NCBI RefSeq assembly: GCF_003429095.1
Contig: NZ_QVTE01000056.1
Span: forward strand, 1 to 64,000
Direction: 5' to 3'
DNA: 64,000 bases
Origin: Peribacillus saganii
GTDB taxonomy: Bacteria > Bacillota > Bacilli > Bacillales > DSM-1321
Shown: piece by piece, positions 45,629 through 53,742 of the stretch
Layout: every line of letters begins with the position of its first letter
Numbering within the stretch: position 1 is the first letter of the stretch
Program-made: the position numbers and the translations under genes
The notes under the pieces: generated by a model
Seen by the model: the letters and a program-made list of their open reading frames with translations, nothing else
Told to the model about the DNA's origin: nothing
Databases searched by the model: none

Positions 45629-47128
45629 TTAATATCCTTGGATAGCATGTTGAAGTTCCTCCTCCGCTTGAATTTCTTTTCTATTTAGTTCTTTAACCAC
45701 TCTTCCATCGTGCAATACGATGACTCTGTCACTTACCGCGAGGAGTTCAGGAAGTTCTGATGAAATAACTAAAATCGATTTTCCGCTATCAGCAAGTTCA
45801 CGGATGATATCAATAATTTCTGTCTTGGCACCAATGTCCACACCAATGGTAGGCTCATCCAATATCAGAACATCCGGATCATTTGCCAGCCACTTTGCCA
45901 GCACAATTTTCTGCTGGTTGCCGCCTGATAACAAACTGGTTGTTTTATAAATATTATCCGTCTTGATGTTGAGTTTTTTCACTAATTCATTGGATAATTC
46001 TATAGCCTTGCGATCATCAACAAATGGTCCTTTTTTAAGTTTGGAGAGGATTGGAAGGATCATATTTTCCTTAACGCTATGGGCGAGCACAAGCCCCTGC
46101 ACCCTTCGATCCTCTGGAATTAGAGCGAGGCCTGCTGAAATGGCATCTGTCGGATTTTTAATCGATTGCTTTTCCCCTTTAATAAAAACCTCACCGCTGT
46201 CAATTGGGTCTATTCCAAAGATTGAGCGGGCCACTTCCGATCTTCCGCTTCCCATCAAGCCTGCAATACCCAGAATTTCACCAGGATACAGTTTGAAACT
46301 TATATCGTTGACCCTAGAACCGGAAGCTAGATTCTTCACTTCCAATATTGGGTTTGAACCGTGCGGATAAGACCGTTCCTGCCATTCAAAAGCTTTATCC
46401 ATTTCCGCACCAACAATATGCTGGATCACAGTTTCTAAAGGGATATCCTTACAATTTTCCGTAACCATATTTTTACCGTCGCGTAAAATGGTAATTCGGT
46501 CACAAATCTCAAATATCTCGTCCATACGGTGTGATATATATATAATAGAAATCCCTTTTCTTTTTAGCTTGTTAATGAACTTGAAAAGAATTTCCGTTTC
46601 ATTCTTGGTCAATGAAGAAGTCGGTTCATCCATAATTAAAATTTTCGCTTCTTGCGAGAGGGCTTTTGCAATTTCAGTCATTTGCCAATATCCAACTCCA
46701 AGATTTCCTACTAATTCATTTGGGTTGATATCAACCTCTAACTCTTTTAAAAGATCCCTTGTTTTTTCAACACACTCTTTGTCATTGAGCAATCCTAATG
46801 AAGTTTTTGCTTCTCTTGTTAAAAAGATATTTTCTGCAACGGTCAATGTCGGAATTAAACTGAATTCTTGAAAGATCATAGATATCTTATTAGCTCTGGC
46901 ATCTTTCATGTCATTGATTGTTACCGGTTTCCCCTCAATAAATACATCTCCGCCATCAGCTGTGTACACACCGGTTAATATTTTCATCAATGTAGATTTA
47001 CCTGCACCATTCCCCCCCATTAAGGCATGAACTTCGCCTTTTTCGACGGAGAAATCAACTGACTTTAAAACCTCTATCCCATTAAAGGCCTTTGAAATAT
47101 TTTTCATTGAAAGCATCGTTTGTTCCAA
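45629..47128 (-). CDS. Sugar ABC transporter ATP-binding protein (RbsA/XylG type)
   Basis: About 499 residues with two fused ABC domains. The first has Walker A GGNGAGKST, a degenerate signature and Walker B ILIMDEPTSSL. The second has the usual weak Walker A (GLMGSGRSE), LSGGNQQKI and LILDEPTIGVD. The TTG at 47128, 6 bases after AAGGTG, is the likely start; a GTG at 47137 would add three residues. Two copies of this protein or its two halves drive the carbohydrate importer. Confidence 0.92.
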   Translation of the reverse strand: MEQTMLSMKNISKAFNGIEVLKSVDFSVEKGEVHALMGGNGAGKSTLMKILTGVYTADGGDVFIEGKPVTINDMKDARANKISMIFQEFSLIPTLTVAENIFLTREAKTSLGLLNDKECVEKTRDLLKELEVDINPNELVGNLGVGYWQMTEIAKALSQEAKILIMDEPTSSLTKNETEILFKFINKLKRKGISIIYISHRMDEIFEICDRITILRDGKNMVTENCKDIPLETVIQHIVGAEMDKAFEWQERSYPHGSNPILEVKNLASGSRVNDISFKLYPGEILGIAGLMGSGRSEVARSIFGIDPIDSGEVFIKGEKQSIKNPTDAISAGLALIPEDRRVQGLVLAHSVKENMILPILSKLKKGPFVDDRKAIELSNELVKKLNIKTDNIYKTTSLLSGGNQQKIVLAKWLANDPDVLILDEPTIGVDIGAKTEIIDIIRELADSGKSILVISSELPELLAVSDRVIVLHDGRVVKELNRKEIQAEEELQHAIQGY

Positions 47129-47148
47129 CCAATTCACCTTCTTTTTGA

Positions 47149-47175
47149 AGAGGCAGCTCGGCTGAGCAGCCTCTA
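47149..47175 (-). promoter_or_regulatory. Intercistronic hairpin between binding protein and ATPase genes
   Basis: AGAGGC-T-GCTC and GAGC-T-GCCTCT with one mismatch and a 4-base loop. No T-run, so it may stabilise the upstream mRNA or trim expression of the ATPase. Confidence 0.55.
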
Positions 47176-47278
47176 TGGTATTTGCAGTTTACGTTATTGT
47201 TATATCAAGCTAATTTTGGAAACGGCTTCAGCATTTGCTGCTCTATTCAGCCATCTTTAGTGTAAGTATTGCTAGAAA

Positions 47279-48451
47279 TTATTTTGCGGCATTCTGGACC
47301 GTTTCAGGAGCGTCCTTAGAGTAAACTAGTTTCCAAGAGTCAAGTACATTGTCTTTAGTTACTTTTAAAGCCGGAACTGCGACATAGGCAGGGGCTTCTT
47401 TACCAAGCAAGCCATATGCAGCCAGAATGGCTTCTGAAATTCCCTGGTCAAACGGAAGCTGTGCACCCAAGCCTTTAATATTTCCACCTTGCGCGATATC
47501 CAAAGCTACATTCGTTCCAAGGTCGATCGTTGTGATAACAAGGTCATTCTTCCCTGCAGTACGAGCGGCTGCCAAAGCACCCTCAGCCGGAACGTCCCAT
47601 ACTACAAACATGCCATCAAGATCAGGGTTTTTTGTCAGCATACCTGAAGCGACTTTCTCACCATCATTTGGTGCAGCAATTCCACCACGTGCCACAATTT
47701 TCATTTCCGGATATTTTTCTTTTACTGTTTTTTCAAATGCTTCTGTACGCTGTTTAGTTACAAAATAATCAGCATCATGATAGATCACACCAATCTTCCC
47801 TTTTTCACCCAGCTCTTTTGCCATGATATCGGCAGCCTGTACCCCATTACCGTAGTTATCAGCAGAAACAACGCTGACATAATCCTTGCCTGCTGTTAAG
47901 CCACTTGGCGTATTGTCCATGAATACTACTTTAACTCCTGCATCTGATGCTTTTTTAAATGCTCCTGCAGTTGACACTGGGTCAACTGGGATCCCTACTA
48001 TAATATCCGGCTTTTTAGCTAAAACAGTCTCGATATCTGAAACTTGTTTTTCAGCCTTGAACTGCGCATCGGTAACTGCTACAACTTCTACTCCAAGTCT
48101 TTGGAACGCTGCTTTTAACCCGTCAATTTGAGCCGTTGCCCAGTCATTTCCGGCATAGTGCATAACAATCGCAGCTTTATATTTGCCTTCCTTTACTTTG
48201 GCAACTTCTTCTTCGGTCAGCTGCAAGGTTTTTGCAGAAACCGCCGTTTCACCATTAGGTCCCTTACTCAAGATTTCCTGATCTCCGGGAATATCCTGGT
48301 TAATTGTAAGCGGTCCGGTAGTTGAAAGCGTTACTTCCGGCTCTTTATTCTCCTTGCCTCCTGACGTAGAAGCGCTTTGTTGACCGCAGCCTGCCAAAAC
48401 AATACTGCCAGCAAATAGAATCGATGCGAATTTAAAATAAGTTTTTTTCAT
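47279..48451 (-). CDS. Sugar ABC transporter substrate-binding lipoprotein (RbsB-like)
   Basis: 390 residues. Signal peptide with lipobox LAGC near residue 22, then a linker and a type-I periplasmic-binding fold (from about 90, KYKAAIVMHYAGNDWATAQI; later FVVWDVPAEGALAA and ITTIDLG). It captures the sugar outside the membrane. Longer than RbsB by about 80 residues, mostly an N-terminal extension (45-90). Ribosome site GGGGGG. The first gene of the importer operon. Confidence 0.92.
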   Translation of the reverse strand: MKKTYFKFASILFAGSIVLAGCGQQSASTSGGKENKEPEVTLSTTGPLTINQDIPGDQEILSKGPNGETAVSAKTLQLTEEEVAKVKEGKYKAAIVMHYAGNDWATAQIDGLKAAFQRLGVEVVAVTDAQFKAEKQVSDIETVLAKKPDIIVGIPVDPVSTAGAFKKASDAGVKVVFMDNTPSGLTAGKDYVSVVSADNYGNGVQAADIMAKELGEKGKIGVIYHDADYFVTKQRTEAFEKTVKEKYPEMKIVARGGIAAPNDGEKVASGMLTKNPDLDGMFVVWDVPAEGALAAARTAGKNDLVITTIDLGTNVALDIAQGGNIKGLGAQLPFDQGISEAILAAYGLLGKEAPAYVAVPALKVTKDNVLDSWKLVYSKDAPETVQNAAK

Positions 48452-48585
48452 GGTAACCCCCCGTTAATAGTTAGCGTGTATTTCAAATGTAAGTCTTTGC
48501 TCATTTCAACGCTTTTTTAAGATTAGGACCTCTGTTCAGTTCAAACATAAACCGATCTTCACATTTGCTTCAGTAAGCACCTTAA

Positions 48586-48627
48586 TCAATGAAGTAAACT
48601 GTGGTGCCCTCCTCCTATGGTGTTCAT
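48586..48627 (-). CDS. Possible leader mini-ORF (13 codons)
   Basis: MNTIGGGHHSLLH upstream of the binding-protein gene. Its 5' DNA ATGAACACCATAGGAGG matches the mini-ORF at 40073-40117 at 15 of 17 bases. Whether it is translated is unknown. Confidence 0.25.
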   Translation of the reverse strand: MNTIGGGHHSLLH

Positions 48628-48729
48628 CATTATAAAATTCTTTTTATTAAAACATATTTGATTAATACCGTTAAAGATTAGCCAGTTCCACTGCTGAACA
48701 GCTTCACCTCCTTTAATGGACCCACAAAG

Positions 48730-48743
48730 TGTAATCGATTACA
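48730..48743. promoter_or_regulatory. Operator TGTAATCGATTACA (5)
   Basis: Perfect core inside a longer palindrome (CACAAA on the left, TTTGTG on the right). Upstream of the ABC operon. Confidence 0.85.
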
Positions 48744-48824
48744 TTTTGTGGTAAACTCTTAATACATTTTTTATGCCTTACATAGGTTTTCTTTTATTAT
48801 CAAATATTATCAGAGCAGTTAGAC

Positions 48825-48838
48825 TGTAATCGTTTACA
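48825..48838. promoter_or_regulatory. Operator TGTAATCGTTTACA (6)
   Basis: One mismatch to the others, 95 bases from operator 5 and just past the stop of the regulator gene. Confidence 0.7.
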
Positions 48839-48879
48839 TAATTTCTACTTAAAAAGAGAACGAAAGGCTTTTATCTCCT

Positions 48880-49887
48880 TTACATTTCTCTTTCTAAAGC
48901 TTTGCAGGATTCTCGTACAACAAGCTTATCCTCCAGCATATACTGCTTTTTTTCCAATTCATCGTTATTCATCAGCTTCAGCAATAATTCCATCGCTATT
49001 TTTCCGAGTTCAAATGTCGGCTGGGCTATCGTGGTGATGGCAGGTTCGAAAACAGATGCAAACTTGATATCATCAAAGCCCACAACCGAGATATCTTCAG
49101 GAACCTTTAATCTCTTGGATTTGATGGCTTTAACCGCTCCGATCGCCATCTCGTCATTTGCGGCAAACACCGCTGTCGGCGGGTGCTCTAAAGCCAAGAA
49201 TTTCATCATGAGGTTGAAGCCGCTCTCAAATGTGAAGTCTCCCTCCTGGACAAGGAATGGCTCAACAGTGAGGCCGTTCTGAATCATCGCTTGCTGGAAT
49301 CCTCTTAACCGGTCCCGTCCCACTACTACTCCAAGAGGGCCGGAAATATGCGCAATCCTCTTATGGCCTAATCCAATTAGATAATCTGCAGCCTTTCTGG
49401 CGCTGCTGATATTATCTATTGAAACGGTCGGAAGCTTCGAGCCTTCAATGTATTCGCATGCCAGCACTACAGGGTATTCTTGAGCTATTTCCTCCAATAA
49501 ATTCTGACTGCTTCTCGCTGTTAAGAGGATCATGCCGTCCGCCTTTTTTTGGCGGATAATAGTTAAGTAACCGCTTTCTCTTTCAACAATATTCTCGGTG
49601 TCTCCAAGAAGAACCTGATAGCCGTGTTCACTTGCAATTGCCTCTATTCCTCTCAGGACATTGGAGAAAAAAGTATTTGTAATATCAGGAACAACGACAA
49701 GAATTGTTTTTGTTTCCAGTCTTCTTAGCTGTCTTGCAAGCAAATTGGGCTGATAGTTCAGTTTTTGAATCGCCTCTAAAACTTTTTCTGCGGTACCGCT
49801 CTTTACACTCCCAGTGTTGCTTATCACCCTGGATACTGTTGCTGTAGAGACATTTGCCATTTTGGCAACATCAACTATTCTTACCAT
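48880..49887 (-). CDS. LacI-family transcriptional regulator
   Basis: 335 residues. Helix-turn-helix IVDVAKMANVSTATVSRVIS (4-23), hinge ARQLRR, then a sugar-sensing domain with VVVPDITNTFFSNVLRGIE, LGHKRIAHISGP and VVGFDDIKFAS. It is at the head of the island, transcribed toward it. An operator copy lies at 49927 in its own promoter region, so autoregulation is expected. The inducer is presumably the sugar or a pathway intermediate. Confidence 0.93.
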   Translation of the reverse strand: MVRIVDVAKMANVSTATVSRVISNTGSVKSGTAEKVLEAIQKLNYQPNLLARQLRRLETKTILVVVPDITNTFFSNVLRGIEAIASEHGYQVLLGDTENIVERESGYLTIIRQKKADGMILLTARSSQNLLEEIAQEYPVVLACEYIEGSKLPTVSIDNISSARKAADYLIGLGHKRIAHISGPLGVVVGRDRLRGFQQAMIQNGLTVEPFLVQEGDFTFESGFNLMMKFLALEHPPTAVFAANDEMAIGAVKAIKSKRLKVPEDISVVGFDDIKFASVFEPAITTIAQPTFELGKIAMELLLKLMNNDELEKKQYMLEDKLVVRESCKALEREM

Positions 49888-49926
49888 TTTGTATTTCCCT
49901 TCAAAATTACTATCTTATGAAGTTAT

Positions 49927-49940
49927 TGTAACCGATTACA
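49927..49940. promoter_or_regulatory. Operator TGTAACCGATTACA (7)
   Basis: One mismatch to the palindrome, 40 bases before the regulator's start. The rest of the 340-base gap to 50229 holds only a terminator. Confidence 0.7.
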
Positions 49941-50182
49941 TTTCAGTGCGCAATCTTTTGTTACAAAATTTATTATAATTAGAATTTGTTTAAAAACATA
50001 CATCTGTCAACATGGATATCCTCTTTGCCTGTAAATAAAAACACATGTCAGATTAATTAAAAATATAAACATAAGGTAGAATTTGTCTATCCTAGAAACT
50101 TTTCCAGTTTCCGATTCTACGGAAACTAATAGCATTATCTTTAATATGAATAAATGATTTGGGATCAATATATTTATGGTAA

Positions 50183-50220
50183 AAACTAAAACTCCCTGTA
50201 GGCTGCAGGGAGTTTTTTTC
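50183..50220. terminator. Terminator of the glycosyltransferase-kinase gene
   Basis: AACTCCCTG and CAGGGAGTT arms; TTTTAGTTTTT follows on the minus strand and TTTTTTT on plus. Confidence 0.85.
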
Positions 50221-50228
50221 TATACAAA

Positions 50229-51599
50229 TTATTTCCATTCCTGATAGGATTGGGGGTCGATATTTTTTACCTGTTTCAAAAACGACGATAATAAACCCAA
50301 TCTTTTTAAATGTTCCATCAGAATCTCAGGCCTGTCAACCTTTTTTTTAAAATGAGTCACAAGGTCTATTACTTTAAGCTCCCCTTGGTTAGTTACATAG
50401 ATGTGGTTTAACCTAGCATCCAACCTGGTAAATTTTAATCGCTTCATTTCTTTTAGTAAGAATAGGATTTGATTGGTAATTTTTTCGGTTAAAACTCGAT
50501 TTGCTTTAAGATATTCGTACAAAGAAGAACCCTCAATGTACTCCATAACGATATAGTTTTCTCCAGCTTCATAAAGTTTTGGAACAACAGGGGAATCTTG
50601 TGCAGCTTTTAATACTTCGCTTTCGTTCAGGGCGTTCCTTTTTTTGGGGTAAATTTTTACGCATTTATCCGAAGAAATTTTAAAAACGGCACCCTGCTTC
50701 CCCCGTCCAACTAATGGATAGGAGGTTGGATTATGAACAATTTCAACTTTTTCCCCTTTCCTACGGTTAACACTAATAGATTTAAAATCTCCCGCCATTT
50801 CAACTCCCTGAATAAGGTCACTAAAATAGGTTTCAATTGTTTCTGAGCTCAAGTATTTCTTTACGTCCTTAATAGGAGAACGCTTTTGTTCACTTTTAAT
50901 ATCTAAGATACCATGCTTTGTCATAAACATTTGTCTATAAAATTCGTATTCTCGATTCCGATATTCGTTATACTCACCATTTGAACGGTCGTTTGTATGA
51001 AACAGAAAAATTTCCGGATGCATCGCTACTTTAAGATTTCCTTTATGACTTAAGAAAAAATCCCAATGTTCCCCCAATTTTAGCCTTTCATCCCATATAT
51101 GGTTTTGTAATTTATCTGTTTTTGCCAAAAAAAAGTTGGCAACATTATCATACAATTCCACCTCACCTTCTTTTCCATACGGCGCAGCTTTTAAAATGAG
51201 CTCATTATTTTTTATCTCAAAAACTGCTTGTGAATTTCTTACCCCGTTTGTCTGAATATAACGACCACCAACAATATCTATATCAGAATTTTCAAGAACA
51301 TCAAGCAAAGATTCAATTTTAGTCTCGTTAATAAAAAAATGATCATCATCAAGCAATAAAAAATATGGAGTTTTCACTTGCTTCACTAGAAAATTACGAC
51401 CTTTTGACAGGCCTCCATCAAACGGAAGAACATGATACTCTACATCTGTGCGGGGAATCGGAGATTTACTATCATCCGCTACAATAATAGGCAGGCTAGG
51501 ATAGAATTCCTTTATACTCTTTATGAGCAGATCCAGGCAATGTGGACGTTCAAATGTTTTAATTATGGCGGTAACTTTCTCGCTTACGTTGACTGACAT
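50229..51599 (-). CDS. GT2 glycosyltransferase fused to a kinase-like domain
   Basis: 456 residues in two parts. Residues about 8-230 are a GT-A fold glycosyltransferase: TAIIKTFERPHCLDLLI, IIVADDS, the metal motif DDD at 84-86 and LGEHWDFFL near 176. Residues about 292-450 resemble small protein-kinase-like proteins (YrzF/YbdM type). There is a glycine loop GRGKQGAVF (298-306), Lys315 in CVKIY, hinge MEYIEG (352-357), catalytic loop LDARLNHIYV with Asp394 and Asn398, and Asp412 in KVIDLV. A linker of about 60 residues joins them. Ribosome site AAAGGAG. The frame is open throughout, so the fusion is real in this sequence; the acceptors of either domain are unknown. Confidence 0.85.
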   Translation of the reverse strand: MSVNVSEKVTAIIKTFERPHCLDLLIKSIKEFYPSLPIIVADDSKSPIPRTDVEYHVLPFDGGLSKGRNFLVKQVKTPYFLLLDDDHFFINETKIESLLDVLENSDIDIVGGRYIQTNGVRNSQAVFEIKNNELILKAAPYGKEGEVELYDNVANFFLAKTDKLQNHIWDERLKLGEHWDFFLSHKGNLKVAMHPEIFLFHTNDRSNGEYNEYRNREYEFYRQMFMTKHGILDIKSEQKRSPIKDVKKYLSSETIETYFSDLIQGVEMAGDFKSISVNRRKGEKVEIVHNPTSYPLVGRGKQGAVFKISSDKCVKIYPKKRNALNESEVLKAAQDSPVVPKLYEAGENYIVMEYIEGSSLYEYLKANRVLTEKITNQILFLLKEMKRLKFTRLDARLNHIYVTNQGELKVIDLVTHFKKKVDRPEILMEHLKRLGLLSSFLKQVKNIDPQSYQEWK

Positions 51600-51883
51600 T
51601 TTGTCAGCTCCTTTACTTATTACTTTTTCTTTTTATTTACATTATGTAAAATCAGACTTCTTGACATGGATAAATGTTTAAATATTAAAAAAGTGATCTC
51701 CGGTCTAGAAGTAATTAGGCATCTTTACCACACTAACCACGCTGTTTTTGAATAGAGTATATAGATAGTCGATTTTATAGGCAAAACGGAGAACACAAAA
51801 GTCCCTAGTTAGAAACACTAGAGTCAATAACAGAAATGAAATTCCGAGAAGTTTAAAACATTGAATAAAGAGGTGGGAGAACA

Positions 51884-52681
51884 GTGAGCACGATTCATGT
51901 TGTAACAGCCGTGAATGATGATTTTGCCAAACATCTTGGAGTTATGTTATATTCCATGCTAGAAAATAAGGCATCTACGAATCCTGTCATCATTTATATT
52001 ATTGATAGTCAAATCTCTAAGAAAAATAAATCCCTCTTAACGGAAATTGTTAAACGATTCGACGCTGAAATCAAATTCTTAACCATTGATCCGACCCTAT
52101 ATGATGGCTACTTCCTTACTCAGCATCTTACTCAGGAAACATATCATCGAATTTCGATTCCAGACCTGCTGGAAAAAGACATTGAAAAAGTCATGTATTT
52201 GGACATTGATATGATAATTAAAGAAGACATCACTGAATTATGGGATATCGATATTGATAATTACTTTCTGTCAGCAGTGATAGATGCTTGGCAAGGGGTA
52301 AATAAGTTAAGACATTCCGACCTTTCTATTCCGGAAGATTGCGATTACTTTAATGCCGGTGTATTAGTCTTGAATTTAAAAAAATGGAGAGAGCACAACA
52401 TTACAAACCAAATTATTGAATTTATGAATAAGAACCAGGAAATTATTCGTTATCCCAGCCAAGATCCGATGAATGCTATTCTTCATGATAAATGGCTTCA
52501 ACTTGACGCAAAATGGAATTATCAGTCAAAACATGTTTATTTCAGTGACCTTCGGTTAGAACCGGCTATTATTCACTACACAGGGAACGATAGTAAACCG
52601 TGGTGGAGTTCAAAGCATCCTCTTCGCGATGAATACTTTAAATATAAGAAAAAAATGAAGAAGAAATTAAAGAAAAATTAA
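51884..52681 (+). CDS. GT8 family glycosyltransferase
   Basis: 265 residues of the LgtC/glycogenin type: HVVTAVNDDFAKHLGVMLYS at the N-terminus, the metal-binding DxD in YLDIDMI (107-109), DYFNAGVLVLNLKKWR, and IIHYTGNDSKPWW near the C-terminus. It transfers a hexose from a UDP-sugar. Start GTG after GAGGTGGGAG. Divergent from the fusion gene; the tail is strongly basic (KKKMKKKLKK), which could hold it at the membrane. Confidence 0.9.
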   Translation: MSTIHVVTAVNDDFAKHLGVMLYSMLENKASTNPVIIYIIDSQISKKNKSLLTEIVKRFDAEIKFLTIDPTLYDGYFLTQHLTQETYHRISIPDLLEKDIEKVMYLDIDMIIKEDITELWDIDIDNYFLSAVIDAWQGVNKLRHSDLSIPEDCDYFNAGVLVLNLKKWREHNITNQIIEFMNKNQEIIRYPSQDPMNAILHDKWLQLDAKWNYQSKHVYFSDLRLEPAIIHYTGNDSKPWWSSKHPLRDEYFKYKKKMKKKLKKN

Positions 52682-52782
52682 AATATCGGACCAATTTGCA
52701 TACATTTATTTTTATTTCCACACACCTGTCAAATATGCCAAGTGGAAAGTTTAAATTAGCAGCTGAAACATTTAAGCAGAAA

Positions 52783-52827
52783 AAGATGACTCCGGTATTT
52801 GTGATGTGCCGGAGTCATCTTGTTTAG
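52783..52827 (+). terminator. Terminator of the GT8 gene
   Basis: AAGATGACTCCGG and its complement form a 13-bp stem with a 13-base loop, then GTTT. Confidence 0.75.
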
Positions 52828-52986
52828 AATCCAATGTTATCATTATATAATTGCCGCTTGCCTTTGAGTGTGGGTACACAGCATACTATAAATTTAAGCC
52901 TTAATAAGCGGGCAAAAACAGTATACCCTACGAGAATTTATTCATATGTTATTATAATAAACTGATAAGCAAAGGAGAATTATGAT

Positions 52987-53505
52987 ATGTCAAAATTTCC
53001 CTTATTTATCATTACAGGTGCTAGTGGTTCGGGCAAATCCTTCGTTATCAAGGAACTACGGAGAATAATGCCAGACTATGTTGTTTTGGATTATGATGGT
53101 ATTTTACAGTTTTTGAAAGACGACTCTGGCAAGGTAGACAAGCTTCAAATACAAAGCATTTGGCTTCGTGTTGCACGAAATATCGCTGAAAGTGGACGAA
53201 AAACTATAATATGCGGATTAATAAAACCTGAAGATATTGAATTATGCAAGGACTTCCGCTTTTTTAAGCACATTTACTACCTGATTTTACATTGTGATGA
53301 AAAAACCCGTGAGATACGATTACGTGAAAGAAAAACAGTCAAAGACGAAAAGATTAGGCGTATTAATAAGTTAGCAAAATGGTTTATTGAAATAGCCGAT
53401 AAATATGAGCCACAAATGCCAATCATTGATACTTCCATAACCGATGTAACGGAAGTAGCTGAGCAAATAAGAGATTGGATTCATGAACAGAACAGGTTAC
53501 ATTGA
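52987..53505 (+). CDS. P-loop nucleotide kinase-like protein
   Basis: 172 residues. Walker A GASGSGKS (11-18) follows a hydrophobic strand; VVLDYDGIL may be the Walker B or substrate strand, and LHCDEKTREIRLRER fits the lid of adenylate-kinase-like enzymes. It may phosphorylate a small molecule. No close family recognised. Single gene among the glycan genes, so a link to nucleotide-sugar supply is only suggested. Confidence 0.75.
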   Translation: MSKFPLFIITGASGSGKSFVIKELRRIMPDYVVLDYDGILQFLKDDSGKVDKLQIQSIWLRVARNIAESGRKTIICGLIKPEDIELCKDFRFFKHIYYLILHCDEKTREIRLRERKTVKDEKIRRINKLAKWFIEIADKYEPQMPIIDTSITDVTEVAEQIRDWIHEQNRLH

Positions 53506-53566
53506 CGAATAATAAAAACCATTCTTATACTAACAGGCTTAAATGATGGGGTCCCAATTAATCAGC

Positions 53567-53619
53567 GTAATATGAGTAACACGACTTTTTCGTGACACGC
53601 TAAAACTTACTCTTATTAC
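53567..53619. repeat. Inverted repeat with nested hairpin
   Basis: GTAATATGAGTAA and TTACTCTTATTAC pair at 12 of 13 positions and enclose CACGA/TCGTG. No T-run. Purpose unknown. Confidence 0.5.
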
Positions 53620-53655
53620 AGGAGTTGGGGACATTTTAGGAAGGTAACATATAAG

Positions 53656-53721
53656 CATAAAAATCACCCCTTAAAACAATGTTGCCCCAACCGGGATTTC
53701 AACATCTGCTTTAAGGGGTGC
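53656..53721 (-). terminator. Terminator of the epimerase gene
   Basis: Outer arms GCACCCCTTAAA/TTTAAGGGGTG and an inner ATGTTG/CAACAT stem, followed by ATTTTTATG on the minus strand. Confidence 0.75.
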
Positions 53722-53742
53722 AACTTATCCAAAAGAGAAAAG

